Source of the DNA: Chrysoperla carnea
Lineage: Eukaryota; Arthropoda; Insecta; Neuroptera; Chrysopidae
Assembly: GCF_905475395.1 (NCBI RefSeq)
Contig: NC_058337.1
Coordinates: 11,272,983 to 11,336,982 of the forward strand
Length of the DNA stretch: 64,000 bases
Reading direction: 5' to 3'
Shown piece by piece: positions 1 to 12,500 of this stretch. Under the pieces are notes generated by a model. It saw only the letters and a program-made list of their open reading frames with translations, searched no databases and had not been told where the DNA came from. The position numbers were made by a program, and so were the translations under genes. The stretch's first letter is position 1. Each line of letters begins with the position of its first letter.

Positions 1-938
1 CGAAAAGGCGTACACTATACTGTCGTGATGAATTCGTTGTCTTAATGTGTATGAACAAGCAATTAAGTAAAAAAAACTATTCAACAAAGGGCAGCTTTTA
101 TCTTAATGAATTAAAAACTGGGAATTATATTTTCATTGAGCCATCTACAATCTTTATGCGTCGTCTTTACTGCTATGCGGATTTTTATGGTCGAAGAGAA
201 GTCAAACTAAGATATTTAAAAAAACCATATATTTTTTAAAATTAGTTGTATAAATCTTGCGAATTTTGATAATGAATTCGATAAATTTTTACAAATGGCT
301 AATTTTTTTTTTAAATGTTTCTTTTGTTGTAAAAATACAGAAAAGGAGTTTTCCGGTTTTCTTGAATATCTCTGCTTCTATTAATCGAAATGAGGCGAAT
401 AAAAAAAGAATTGTTTGTTAAGAATTTCTGCTATTTGACCTTACATGCTATTGAAACCTGAACATAGTAAAGAATATCAAAATCTCGAGAAAGCTACTGT
501 AACCTCACATTTTCAACTTCCTTTGATATTCGAAAATTGAAAGTGGTAAATTTTAGCCCGATACACAGCCGCAATTTTGAGAAAAACAAATTTTTCTGAA
601 AAATTTCAACAGCTTTTCTGTTCATTCAACAGTTTCAAATGAGCAGTTTCAAATGAGCCCTCCACTAAGGGCATGACTGCACGCCGTGCGCAGATGTTGC
701 GAGGTTATCGAAAAACATACGTCAAACACAAAATGAAAACAATCCATTTTTTCCTATTAAAAACATTTTGCCTATCGCTTGAACAAAAAGGAGGTACCAA
801 AATAATCAGGAGAATTTCCTGAACAAGATGCATCTAAAAAATAGGTTGAAAAAAAAAGTTGTGGTTGCTTGAGTTAAAAAAAAGTAAAGTGAATAATAAA
901 AACAATGAAATGGAAATTGTTAACAAATGATTACTAAC

Positions 939-1685
939 CAGTGGCGTAGCAAGGGGTGGGCGAGGGGGTTCATCATGTCGGCGTGCTACTCACAAGAGGC
1001 GCCAACTGGTTCGCAAAACAAAAAATTGTTGGATATTTTTTTTTATTATACTTAATTGATATCTGGAAAATATATTTTAAAAGTGCCAGCGTAATATAAC
1101 AAATGTTAATTCGTAAATAAAAAGGAAAAAAAGAAGCACTAATAGTCTAAATCAAACTGTGATAATATATCCATAATAGAAAAAGGACGTCTTTTCTACT
1201 GGCAGGGCTGACTCGACCTGTGTCTGCCAGCACTTCTTTATGGAATCTACGCTGTGTGGTTACATAAATTATCTCCTTTGTTGATTTGTGTGATAAAATA
1301 TGTAATATATTAGATATGGTCTTGAATCATGAGCTCCGTGAATAGGCAATAGAAAAAGCAAAGTCTCTTGTTAAAAATGAAATTTTGATGCAACAATAAG
1401 AAAACGCCGCAAAATGCCCAAAGAAGTGGAAAGAAATAAATAATAGGTATCTTTTTAACTAATTCTAGATGATCATATACATTTCCAAATCAAGTCTTGT
1501 TTTCTCAACTACATTTTTTGTCTCAAATTTAAAGCCTAGCTTAAGCCTATGATTTTAATTATTTTACTTTATTTATTTATTCATTGCGAGTATATTTGAC
1601 ATATAATATTATATGGTTTTCGAAAGAAGAGGAGCGCTAAGAAAATATTGTGCCCCGGGCACGCGTTAAGCTCGCTACGCCTCTG
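939..1685. mobile_element. hAT-superfamily DNA transposon, short non-autonomous copy with perfect TSD
   Basis: The element starts CAGTGGCGTAGCAAGG and ends in the complement of CAGAGGCGTAGCGAGC, giving terminal inverted repeats that match at 12 of the first 13 bases. The 8 bp on each side are identical (TTACTAAC at 931-938 and 1686-1693), the duplication length of hAT elements, and the CAGTGGCGTAGC-type end is common in animal hAT families. The 747-bp interior has no open transposase frame, so it would have been mobilised in trans. Ends are exact. Confidence 0.9.
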
Positions 1686-1693
1686 TTACTAAC

Positions 1694-2309
1694 TAATGTA
1701 TATCATACAAGAACAAAGGATTATATAATTTCACTTGATATATTTATTGTTATTAATAACATTGATTCCTTTTCAAATAAATTTTTAGACAAAATGAGAA
1801 ATATAATATCGAATAGAAAGTTACATAAGTCCTAATAACAACTTTATAAGGGTTATAACGTATAAATGTAGATATTAATAATTAAATAAATTTCAATCCT
1901 TTCCGTCATAAATTTTAATATATCATAAAAGTTTACCTCATAAATATGTACTACCAGAGATTTTCATATTACTTTGAGAATGTAAATATAAATATATAAC
2001 ATTTCAAAATTAAAATAAGTTGAGGGTAACAACAATTGACTTTACATAATTTAGGTCCGATTTTACAAAGTTTTAGTGAAAGCATATGAATGGTAAAATT
2101 AAATGGATTGTAGTAAAAATAAAACGCTTACCTTAATTTCTGGAACATACACCCATATTCACAGAGTAAAGGGATAGGAACAACATGGAATACTATGGAT
2201 GCAAATGTTTGTTGCAGAAAGTTTTTTTCAAAAGATCATTCGCCGACTGTTAATAGTTTAGATTTTTTCTGGTTACGCTTATCCTGTATTCACGGTCTAA
2301 CCTTAAATT
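1694..2309. other. AT-rich interval, no gene seen
   Basis: Between the hAT element and the AACCGACTTC repeat. A 61-codon frame overlaps the hAT end by chance. No motif, RNA or repeat end was recognised. The 1-930 interval on the other side of the hAT element is likewise empty to inspection. Confidence 0.5.
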
Positions 2310-2701
2310 ATTTTTTAACCGACTTCAAACAAAAAAAGGAGGAGGTTCTCAATTCGACTGTATTTTCTTTAATGTTTGTTACCTCAGAATTTGCGACTGG
2401 ATGAACCAATTTTGAAGATTATTTTTCTACTTGAAAGCTGATGCTTCCCGAGTGGTCCCATTTCAATTTAGTCCAGTTCTGACAATCCAGTCCATACATG
2501 AGACATCGAAGAAAAAAACTATTCCAAAACAAATTAATATACACTAAAAAGTAAAAAATAACGATAATATAATGTAGCTACAATCATTGTTATTTTTTGA
2601 GTCGGTGTCAGCCGAAGTTAATGCAACTGTTCTGTCACAGTTGTCTCCTTGGCTGACACCGGCTCCAAAAATAACAATAATTGTAACTACATTATATTAT
2701 T
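2310..2701 (+). repeat. AACCGACTTC-type interspersed repeat with terminal hairpin
   Basis: Begins near AACCGACTTCAAAC at 2318 followed by AAGGAGGAGGTTCTCAATTC and a CCCGAGTGGTCCCATTT segment. From general knowledge this sequence type is widespread in insect genomes. It ends in a long imperfect inverted repeat: about 2563-2615 pairs with about 2649-2701 (AATATAATGTAG...GGTGTCAGCC) around a loop of roughly 35 nt. No protein is encoded. A related AACCGACTTCCAAAA start sits near 58,660. Confidence 0.6.
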
Positions 2702-2734
2702 AAATAAAGAGAATTGAAAAAAATACACACGAAC

Positions 2735-3845
2735 CCGGACTTCTTGGATTCATGTCAAGGGCCCTACCAGGCCATTCGAGTTCTAGACACAGAGTGCAAT
2801 TTGAACCGATATCTTGAACCGCTTTCTATATTCGCCAAAGTAACCATGTCCTCTCAGCGCCTGTGCTATATAAAATTCTACTTCTCCATGCGATGTCATG
2901 TTCCATTTAATGCCATTCGGTATAAGTCTCTTTGTCCAAGCAGCCTTTCCGGTATTTGTCCCCAATCTTTCCTGCCATCATTCTTTGTAATTATTATCAA
3001 TCTCATCGGTGGTTTCTCTGTACCATGCTAACCGTTCACGCACTATCAAATCAATCGGTGGAATTCCTGCTAGTACCAGGGCTACCTCCGTCCAAAAAGT
3101 CCCAAAGCCAGAACAAACCCGAAGAGCAATCCTTCGTTGCACTTTCTCCAGTATATCGAGATTGCACTTGATTGACAGTTCATGGCCTCATATTGGACAT
3201 GCATATAGCATAATAGAATGGGCCACACCACTAAGAATCCTTCTTGACGAGATTTTTCGTCCACCAAAACATGGTATAAATCCTTACAGTTTCATAGCTG
3301 CCTTCTCCGACTTTATTGCGAATGCTTGGATCTGACGACTTGGATCTTCATACGAAAACTTATCCCAAAAACAACTCCTAGATAATATATAATTTTCTTT
3401 TTTGTGTCAATCTCTATCCCATCCGTATTAAGATGAACCATTGTAAGCCTCCTTCCGTCGTATAAAAGAACCGCCTCACATTTCTCTGATGCAACCTTTA
3501 GCCCCTTACCCTTTACTGCTTGAACTACATTAACGATAGCAGTATTAACATTTCCAATTAGTTCTTCTGTAGTTTTCGCCTTTATTGTTAGTACAGTATC
3601 ATCCGCATATCCGATAATACTGACTCCTTTACGCACCTCAGTATCCAGCACACTTTCGTAGGCCACGTTCAACAGTATTGGACCAAGTACGGAGCCTCGC
3701 GGTACACCCGACGTTATGTTAATAGTATGTTCGCCCACTATCAACTCGCTTTCTTCGCAATTCAGACATAATTACCGATCATGGTGCCGAGGAAAAAGCA
3801 TTCTTAATGTCTAGTGTAACTAACAAACAAAATTTACTGTTATAA
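2735..3845 (-). pseudogene. R1-clade non-LTR retrotransposon, reverse transcriptase remnant
   Basis: Read on the minus strand. Fragments in order: LVTLDIKNAFSSAP (RT block with the first catalytic Asp, near 3840-3780), SGVPRGSVLGPILLNVAYE (near 3711), GYADDTVL (catalytic YADD at about 3609-3598), then ALVLAGIPPIDLIVRERLAW, and the C-terminal ALRGHGYFGEYRKRF near 2850. VPRGSVLGP with YADDT and the GHGYF tail is typical of R1/Jockey-group elements. There is an apparent deletion between the first two blocks, plus in-frame stops and frame changes, so it is dead. Confidence 0.85.
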
Positions 3846-6800
3846 GATAAATTAATGCCACAATTTTTGACAACAAAATTTTGATAATGAATTAAATAAA
3901 ACATTAAAATTATTGTTTTTATTTTAATTTTGGTCACCGTGTCGTTTAAATATCGCTGTACAGTGTGCTAATGTGCAATTCTAAAAAAAAAAGTTAATCG
4001 CAGCTTGAGTATATAAAATTATATGTACAAAATTTATATGAGAACACAAACTATAAAGTTTGTATAAAAACCTAGGAAAACTACCGAAATTATAAAAAAC
4101 AGTGGTAAGCAAATATGACAAAAAACATTAAAATGTAAAATAAAGCAGGTAACTTTGATATTTTTATTCAATGAAAAAAGTCTTACAGGTATTCGCTCCG
4201 TGCGTGAGTTTCGTTTCCATGGTAACGATACACTACTCTAATTATAGAATTGTATGGACGCATATATAATTGTATGGATTGCATTTAAGACTTACATTTA
4301 AAATTTAATATTCTTGTTTCACAAATTTAAATAAATAATTATGATAATTTACATTTGAAAAATAATATTTGTTCAATTTGATTTCTTATTTTCACAATTT
4401 TTAATGCATTAAGTTTAATTAATTCGTTTTTTTCAATAATTTTAATTTGACATTTCTATTACATTAACATGTAAAGAATTGCAAATTAGTCATAACAGCC
4501 CCCTTTAACTCCAAAATTTTTCACTTAAAGCGCTGGCATCGATTTTATTGTCCCTACCATGACTACGCACACAACGAATAGTTCACATGTCTTTTACGCG
4601 TGGTGTCGTCCCATAAACATCTGAATATGTAAAAACGTCATAAAATTGTTTATTTTGTATTTCAGGATAAAAACAATAACTTTATGCCAGAAAGCCAAAA
4701 TATATTCACTTAAAGACTTCATTGTCAATTATATTGTGTTTTGATTATAATTTTATACAAATAAAAATAGAAGCAGATGTGTTATACATACAGTACATAC
4801 AAAATAAACACGTAATAATAATGGTAGGTACAAAAAAAATAAAAAGGACGCTCAGAGATAATATTGTTTAGTTTGATATTATATAACATAACACAACAGA
4901 ACAGAGTATTTAAACATTTATACATAAAACCATACTTTTTATGTGTGACTTTAATATGTATCTTTACTTGTATATTATTTATCTTTGGGTAAGGATAGAA
5001 GGTGGTTTTACATTTTGAAGTATGTACATGTCATAGAAGATTTTATTTAGTTTTTATGCCTCTTTAAAAAGCGACATATCATTATGAGCTAAAAGTTCTT
5101 TACTCTTTTAATGTGAATATGTACCTACCTTCATACAGTTCTTGATTATCAGGCTTTTGTCTCATATAAGCATTCACTCTTTTTGAACGTAAGATAGGGA
5201 TAGAATTTGTTGCTTTCTTTTCTCAATTAGTGTAGTACGTTATTCCGGGAGTTTTTTATTTTGATCAAAAAATAAAAAACACTAAATAAATTTTTTATTT
5301 TAAAAAATCACCGAACCCCTAGAATTAAAATATGAACCAAATAATCGACTTTTGAACAAACCTAATCAATTAAATACTAATACCGATCTCAAAATTTGAA
5401 CGATCAGTTAACATCTAGCTTAATACAAACATTTTGTCTGTTTGCGTAAGGTGATAGTGTTGCATTGTTAAGGTTTTTTTTAGTTTACAAATAAGTTTAT
5501 CATATTTAAATTTGTAAAACTATTGATTGGAATGAATAAATAAATCATTTTAAAGCTTTTTCAAATTATTTTCTTTAAATTATGTTCTTAAATCAGTGAT
5601 GGTGAACCATACTACGGAAGTCTAACGAAATTATGGAAAATAAGAAATTATTATTTTTAACTTGGTGATCTCATTTTAAATTGGTGTTATAGTTATTAAA
5701 ATATTTTATACCAATAGAAGCAGTAGATACTGTAGATTTTTGTGAGGTTATTACGGGACATGTTTGTTTTCCGGTTTTATAATTTGTCTAATTAATTCTA
5801 AAAGATTTGATTTTTATGATAAGCATCTACTGTGTTTTTAATTCCCGAAATAATGAGCAGGGTTGAAATTTGATTTGATGAGTATCACATTGTAAAGGAG
5901 AAAATTGAAACTGCGTTTTCAATGATTATTTGTGTTAAAATAACTTTTACTAGTTGTAAAAAATCAGGAAATAATAATTTCTAGTAACTTAATTAATTTA
6001 ATAACCATAATATATATAATACTTGTGATTTATTACTATCATTATTCAGCTATATAATATTTATTTTTTTCTTATTTTTAATTATTAAACATTAAAATTT
6101 TTTGTTTTTTAATCAAATTTTATATAAAAATACTCAATAAACTTACTTACGTTTAACAAAACAATTATTTTTAATTTATCAGGTTCAAAGCCAAATTTTA
6201 TCACGGAATTAGAGACAAACTAGAAGTCAAGAAAATTAACTTTAATACTATAAATTAAAGACTAAGGCGTGAACAAACGTACCAAACTAATTGTTAATAA
6301 ATCATTTTGTACGACAAACATTCATTTTTATAGTGGAAATATTTATATTAAATTCAATAATTAGCTACAAAGTGCATAATGTCTAAACATCCCATAATAT
6401 GGTACATTTACAATTATTTCATTTACAATGAGAAAAAATCGTATTTCATTTTTAAGATCCTCAGTCCTATTTGGTTATTTTCGTATAGGTATAGATCAAA
6501 CCAACTGTTCAGCATGCATGAAACAAGAAGTGCAAAAAAACAACATTGAATTTCACGAGAGAGAGTGAAAAAATATGTTTAAAGTTCTAATCAATGATAA
6601 AGAAATTTAATTATTTTTTGAAGCGATATTGCGGAAAAATACACGAAAAAGTTTTTTGAAGAAATATTAATTTTGAATAAAGATAACATAAAATTTAAAT
6701 CAGTTATTGAAACTTTCCATCAACGTCATCTAATATGTACTGAAAATGAATTATCGATAAGTCAGTTGTCAAGTCAATTATCGACCAATCAAACAAACAA

Positions 6801-7360
6801 ACAAATCAAATCTAAGTTAATATAAAACACAGGTATTCTAATCTTGCAATGCATGATGAGAAATGTGTCCATGTTTGACATATCAACTGTCAACTAAAAT
6901 ACTTTCATGCTAACTCCCATAATAATAACAAATATTTGTATAATATTTGAGAGATATCTAAAGTATTCTTAATACCGAGAACAAGTAAATTAGGAATGTT
7001 GTTATAATATTATTTCAAAAATCTAAACAATTTATTTGCAAACAGTCTTTGTAGAAGTACACATATATGCACTTCGAGAACTATAAACAACTAGATTTTG
7101 GTTCTCTGATTGCACCGTTATATGTTCATAATGATTTTCCATAGCTAGTGAAGACTTCTTCGGCTTTTTTCAACAATTGATATACTGGCCCACTAAGATG
7201 TTTAAAGTGACCACATTTGTTGCATTTGTGCATTCAGAGCTTGCATTTCATAAGTGTACTGAAGAATTAATTGCACTTCCGCATACTTCGCAATCAAAGG
7301 ACGAAAAAAAACTGCCCAACCACAAAGCTAATATAGTCCGTATATTTGAATTTCTGTTAA
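3846..7360. other. Long AT-rich interval, no gene seen
   Basis: Low-complexity A/T stretches, scattered TATA-like runs and no frame with recognisable protein content. I looked specifically for receptor exons (transmembrane segments 1 and 2, Cys-loop) and saw none. If the receptor gene's earlier exons are here they escape reading by eye. Confidence 0.5.
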
Positions 7361-8008
7361 TCTATATATATAAAAAGAGAGTGTTTGTTTGTATGTCCCC
7401 GATTTTCCCTAAAACTAACCATTGACCTTCGGTAGGGGATTATGTCATTGGGTAGCCCTTAGGCTCCCATTGTGAATAAGGGAGTTTGGTGGGGGTGCAT
7501 TGTGAATAAGGGAGTTTGGTGGGGGTGGAATTAAAAATGATCTAGGAATTCATAGAAAATAGATTAAAAATAGTTCTAATAATTTTCAATAGATGGCGCC
7601 ACTGTCAATAGTACAATTTTCACTAGATGGCGCTACTGGCGCAAATGTCTTTCGATTTTTCTCGAAAATTCTGGAATGTTCCATGGATTTCTATCGAATT
7701 TTCTAGAATTTTCTCGAACATTCTGGAATGTTCTATGGATTTCTATCGAATTTTCTAGAACTTTCTCGAATATTCTCGAATGTTGTATGGATTTTTATTG
7801 AATTTTATCAAACTTTCTCGAACAATCTGGAATGTTCCATGGGTTTATGTCTAATTTTCTAGAATTTTCTCGAACATTCTAGAATGTTCTATGGATTTCT
7901 ATCGAATTTTCTAGAATTTTCTCGAACATTCTGGAATGTTCTATGGATTTCTATCGAATTTTCTAGAACTTTCTCGAATATTCTGGAATGTTCCATGGGT
8001 TTCTATCG
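7361..8008 (+). repeat. Interspersed repeat containing a 52-bp minisatellite array
   Basis: The left part starts TCTATATATATAAAAAGAGA at 7361. It contains a 30-bp exact tandem duplication (7468-7497 and 7498-7527, CATTGTGAATAAGGG...) and two ATAGATGGCGC/CTAGATGGCGC motifs. The right part is the 52-bp array annotated separately. A TC start after A plus an internal minisatellite would fit a Helitron-type non-autonomous element, but I could not find a convincing CTRR end with hairpin, so the class is left open. Confidence 0.45.
7659..8008 (+). repeat. 52-bp minisatellite, 6.7 units, each a run of heat-shock-element blocks
   Basis: Units begin at 7659, 7711, 7763, 7815, 7867, 7919 and 7971, exactly 52 bp apart, and the last is partial. 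The best-preserved unit junctions hold eight consecutive alternating GAA/TTC triplets at strict 5-bp spacing (GAATTTTCTAGAATTTTC, then TCGAACATTCTGGAATGTTC). That is the nGAAn arrangement bound by heat shock factor trimers. The remaining 12 bp of each unit is ATGGATTTCTATC-like. Unit 3 has changes that break one block, while units 2, 5 and 6 are nearly intact. Confidence 0.92.
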
Positions 8009-8118
8009 CTCTTTCCCTTACTTTTCCGTACACACAGAGAGTTTAACAGCTAGTTCACAATTATTAAGGTATTTTGACGATATATTCTGTTTCATCAACT
8101 AAACAATGTATCAATGTG

Positions 8119-8232
8119 TCAATTTTGAAATAAGTTCCAGAAAACACATTGTCAACATTTTTGTTATTGTTGACGTTTGAACAATAACAAAAATGTTGAC
8201 AATGTGTTTTCTGGAACTTATTTCAAAATTGA
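8119..8232. repeat. Perfect inverted repeat, 53-bp arms, 8-nt loop
   Basis: 8119-8171 and 8180-8232 are exact reverse complements (TCAATTTTGAAATAAG... and ...CTTATTTCAAAATTGA) around GACGTTTG. Pairing stops abruptly at both outer ends. A transcript would form a fully paired hairpin. It lies 110 bp after the heat-shock-element array. It may be the end of a foldback element or a recent inverted duplication. Confidence 0.95.
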
Positions 8233-8350
8233 AGACTTAGAAAGTAAAGGACTATACCTAAAAGCTGTTAGGGTCGTGCTAGAAGATAGAAGAAAAATAT
8301 AAACCATAAAAAACAACATGAAAATGATAGAAATTGAGTCCAATAGCTGA

Positions 8351-8640
8351 TTTTTATTAAAAAACTCCTTTATGCATCTCCCATCCCTTTCGGGGATCTG
8401 AAAGGCTCAAAATGAAATGGAGCATTTTTTTTTTGCGAGTTAAGACTTTTAATGGCGTATAAAAGGGTTTTTAGAGCTGATCTGGACTTTTCAATAAAAA
8501 GGTTTAATTTGTTACCCCTCCTCATCTTTTAGCCCACATAAGTAGTCTTAACTAGCAAAAACATGATCTAGTTCGTTTTGAGAGTCTTTCAGACCCCCGA
8601 AAGGGAGGGAGAGGTGCATAAAGGAGTTTTTTAATAAAAA
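8351..8640. repeat. Foldback element (palindromic, about 290 bp)
   Basis: The left arm starts TTTTTATTAAAAAACTCC at 8351; the right arm ends in its complement near 8640. Both arms contain the CTCCTTTATGCA segment followed by CCCTTTCGGGG-TCTGAAAG, and the pairing continues imperfectly to the AGTTAAGAC near the centre, giving arms of roughly 110 bp. There is no coding potential. Confidence 0.75.
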
Positions 8641-9592
8641 TATCTTAAATTTCGGGTTATTTTAGCATTTTGACCATTTTAAAATCCTTTAAAAATATAC
8701 AATTTCCTTTACGATGTAAACACCCTTCACTCCAATGGCGCGGAGGGGGGGAACTCAAGTTCCGCTTTAATTTTTTAGGATACTTTTCTGAACCAATGCA
8801 AAAAACCGCAAATCAATATACCTACCAAACAAGTTTTTCGTAAGAATAGAAAAATTCTAGGTTCATTTATTGTACCAAGAACAGTACAATGCGAATGATT
8901 GATTACATACGATTTTCTCTATAATGGTGTATATGTGAGGTATCGCAATCTTGTATGTGCATAGAATATTGAATATTCAAATTATGGATCATATCTTTTA
9001 TTGATACCAAGCTTTAATATATTGGCTATAAAATAGTAATTGAGAGTTATAATTTACGACGTACTTCAATTGTAGTGTAGTACCTAGAATTAAATTTAAA
9101 TTTGCATACATGCATTAGTCCAGTGCATGTAGGAAAATCGAAGAGTGGTGGCCCAAAAGTTTTTGACACCAGATTGATTAATTATTCATTCAATAGGGAC
9201 CTTAAATCTTAATTTTTTTGTCGCTATCTTGAAAATTACTGGAATAAAACTAAAAAAAGGCTGTTATATTGATTAAAAGTTTGGGCAGCGAAACTTTGGG
9301 GTTTTTCTTTTCACATCAAAATAAGTATTTTTTGAAATTTTTTACTTTTGCGGAGTGGTGCAACATGTCTTACCAACAAAATCGGAATCGGAATTTTGAA
9401 ATGGACTTTTTATAGGTCATTTTTTATAGCCCAATAGAGATAGTTTCGGTGAAAAAACTTAACTTAGATTTTTTAAGCAGATCGACTTTTTTATTGAATT
9501 ATTTTTCTGGGCTATTTACCTTCCTGATAAGTAAAATACTCGATTCTTCTTAATATAAATACTCTAATAACATTTTTACATTATTTTTTCAG
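8641..9592. other. Receptor intron sequence upstream of the first readable exon
   Basis: AT-rich, ending in a pyrimidine tract TTATTTTTTCAG that serves as the acceptor of the exon at 9593. A GGAGGGG-rich patch lies near 8,738. No coding exon recognised. Confidence 0.5.
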
Positions 9593-12500
9593 TATATGTG
9601 TAACAGTCGTCGTATTAAATGTACATTTTCGGTCTCCACAAACACATCGTATGGCGCCTTGGGTGAAGAGGGTATTTATACACATATTACCAAGATTATT
9701 AGTAATGAGAAGGCCGCAATATTCTTTTGAAACAAATAGGTAAGGAAAAATATGTTTTTTTCCCTGCAAATTTTCTTATGATATAGTTACCAATTTTCTA
9801 CTTTTAATAGGCTACTTCTTCGAGGTGCATTACGCAGTGGTACAACAGGGAGAACGACAGCAAATCAAGCAGCTGGAAAAAATATGGCTGCATGTTTCTA
9901 TCCATATCAACCAACGTCGCAGAGTGATGATGATTCTTGTAGTCCAAAACGATATTCAAGTCGAACACCCTCGAAAGAAGATTTGTCACCAGGAAGGTAA
10001 ATACATTTATAACCAATCTATTTATTCAAATTACTCCAAACAAATAATAAAAAATGGCTAAGTTTTGTGTTGTTTTATAGTGCATAACTTTAAAAACCTC
10101 GAACGAGAATCCATAAAAGTATACATTTTAAACAATGTTGATGTTACAGTGAAAACTTGTATCCGGTCAAAACTACTGTTAGCTGGCGAAATTAGTCAAA
10201 AGTACTTTTGACTGCAGACTTTCGACAATAATAACTTAATTTTGTTTACTTTTACTTCAATTACTTTATCTTCAATTAAAGTTAATAAGCTTGAAAAATA
10301 GTTTTATCTCCATTCACAACAATTAAAAGTAAATTCGGCTTACTCTCTAGCGAGTTTATAACTAGAAATCTAAAACAACTTGGCCATTACAAAAAACGAC
10401 TCGTACACCATTCAACAAAGTCGTACACCACGGTATGAGTGAAGGTTTCTAAAAATGCACTTTTTACATTAAAATGAGACACCTTCACGTTTAAGGAAGG
10501 GAGAAAGTTGGGGAAGGGGTAGGGGGTAGGATTGGGGCCATAGTTGTATTAAACTGTTGATATTGACGTGCGATTAATATAATTAACACGATATGATGGT
10601 AATAAATAGTTATAGGGACAAAACCTTCATGTTTCGCTTACTTTTTTACATTTCGAGTAACTTTGATCTACCTTTGATCAGCTGTATCTCGGGCACTAAT
10701 GAGTCTAGAAAAACCTTTTAAATACCAAATTTTAGCCAATTTAATGTTCTACAACTTTGTAACCGAATATAGAACACAAAATTGGCTTAAGTAAGGAGAT
10801 ATAAGCGAAAAATTGTAAAAAGTTCGACAATTTTGGTGTTTTTGCTCCTCCCCCTCAAGTTAGCACAGGGTCCTCAAGGTCGAAAACTTATTATAGACAT
10901 CCTAGAGTACCCTCAAATAGCCTGTAAAAATTTCATTAACTTCGGAGTACTTTCCAGGTAGAAAGTACATGTCTACTGGAGTATGTACATTACGTGCAAT
11001 AAAGGATTTCAAAACAGGCGCTTCTTTTGTAATGCGTATAATTCAAAAACTACTTGACGGATTGTCAAGCTATTTTTTTTTTTTTTTTTTTGTAGCTAAT
11101 CTTAACAGGTTTTATTTAAATAAAAAATTATGTGACCATATCAACGGATATTTAGTTGTTATTTTCACTAGAATGAAAAATTTTATGGAAAAATGACATA
11201 TTTTTTTTAATATTCGGCCGTCATCTTTATTTATTTAAATGGTATGTTTTTCTTTTGATTAGAGATGTCAAGAAGAAACGATTGACACCTCAATCACTTA
11301 AATCGGTGCAACCGTTTTGATTATATAAATGTTTTAAATTATACAGACGCCATTTTGGAAAAGGTCCGCCATCTGGAATTCCAATGGATGAAATTTGTGT
11401 TTCCTCGGATGAAATCATTCATATTGGTCCCTTGTATCACTGTGTAAAGTGGCTTGCTTTTTTTGCATAAAATGCAGCTTCCGATGAAAATATCACCGTA
11501 AGCCCTAAGGCTATAATTGTACACAAAGATACCTCATTCTTATTGGTCCCTAGTATCACTGTGTAAAGTGGCTTGCTTTCTGCATAAAATGCAGCTTCCG
11601 ACGAAAATATCACCGTAAGCCCTAAGTCTATAATTGTACACAAAGATACCAACATAATGTTTTAAAACGAGATAAAAAAATATTTTATATTTAAAAAAAA
11701 AAATTATTTTCATTTTATCACTCTTTTACATGGGACTGAGAAATGTGACATGATTGTAGAGTGCGTACATTGAATCGTACACATAAGCGTCAACTTTTTA
11801 TAATTAATCTCTTACTGTGAAATAATCTTTGTACCAGTGGTCTTTAACATTTCCAATCTAGTTACTCTTTCTTGAAGGGAATGGGCAAAAATCAAATATC
11901 AAGTGTATTGGAAATGAATCAAGGACAGAGGTTGTCATTTGTCGGCTTTACTATTTCTCATATACATTAATGATTTGAACGCTTGGGTGGAAGATATACA
12001 GTTTGACAATCATCTCCCTAGCCATTTATAATATACTAGCGACCCGCCCCGGCTTCGCACGGGTGCAATGCAACGTTGAAGGTGCAATGCATAATAGATA
12101 GACATATACCATCACGGACTTTTCTGTAGACCTTTTCAATGTGTACAATATACATTATTTTGATAAAACTATTTACCATAGCGGCGCCATCTATTGATTA
12201 CTTACTCAACCCAGTCGAAAGGTATCGACATCTGTTAGAATCATTTGGAGTTAACAGATAATTGTGACTGTCAAATAATAACAGACAAATAATTAGCAAT
12301 AAATTAAAATTGCGACTATAATTTGAGATTTAAACTATCCTATCTCTCAAGTTGGATCGAACTGCACATGGTGTGCGAATTTTATTATAATCGGTTAAGT
12401 GGTTTAGGAGTCCATTGAGGAAAAACATTGTAACACGAGATTTATATATATTAAGATGAAGTAAGAAGAGTATAATATATAATATGCTTGAATAAAGCAT

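Noticed and set aside
7361..8008. Firm Helitron call for the repeat carrying the HSE array
   Set aside because: The TC start fits, but no CTRR terminus with a preceding hairpin could be located.
7177..8102. Open frames of 82 and 72 codons
   Set aside because: The second is produced by the 52-bp minisatellite, whose length is not a multiple of three; the first has no motif and runs into repeat sequence.
1..9592. Upstream exons of the acetylcholine receptor gene
   Set aside because: No frame showed the Cys-loop or transmembrane segments 1-2. The expected conserved sequences were not found by eye, so none is called.
11339..11655. Two minus-strand frames of 61 and 72 codons with repeated peptides
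   Set aside because: The repeated peptides simply reflect the 119-bp tandem duplication.
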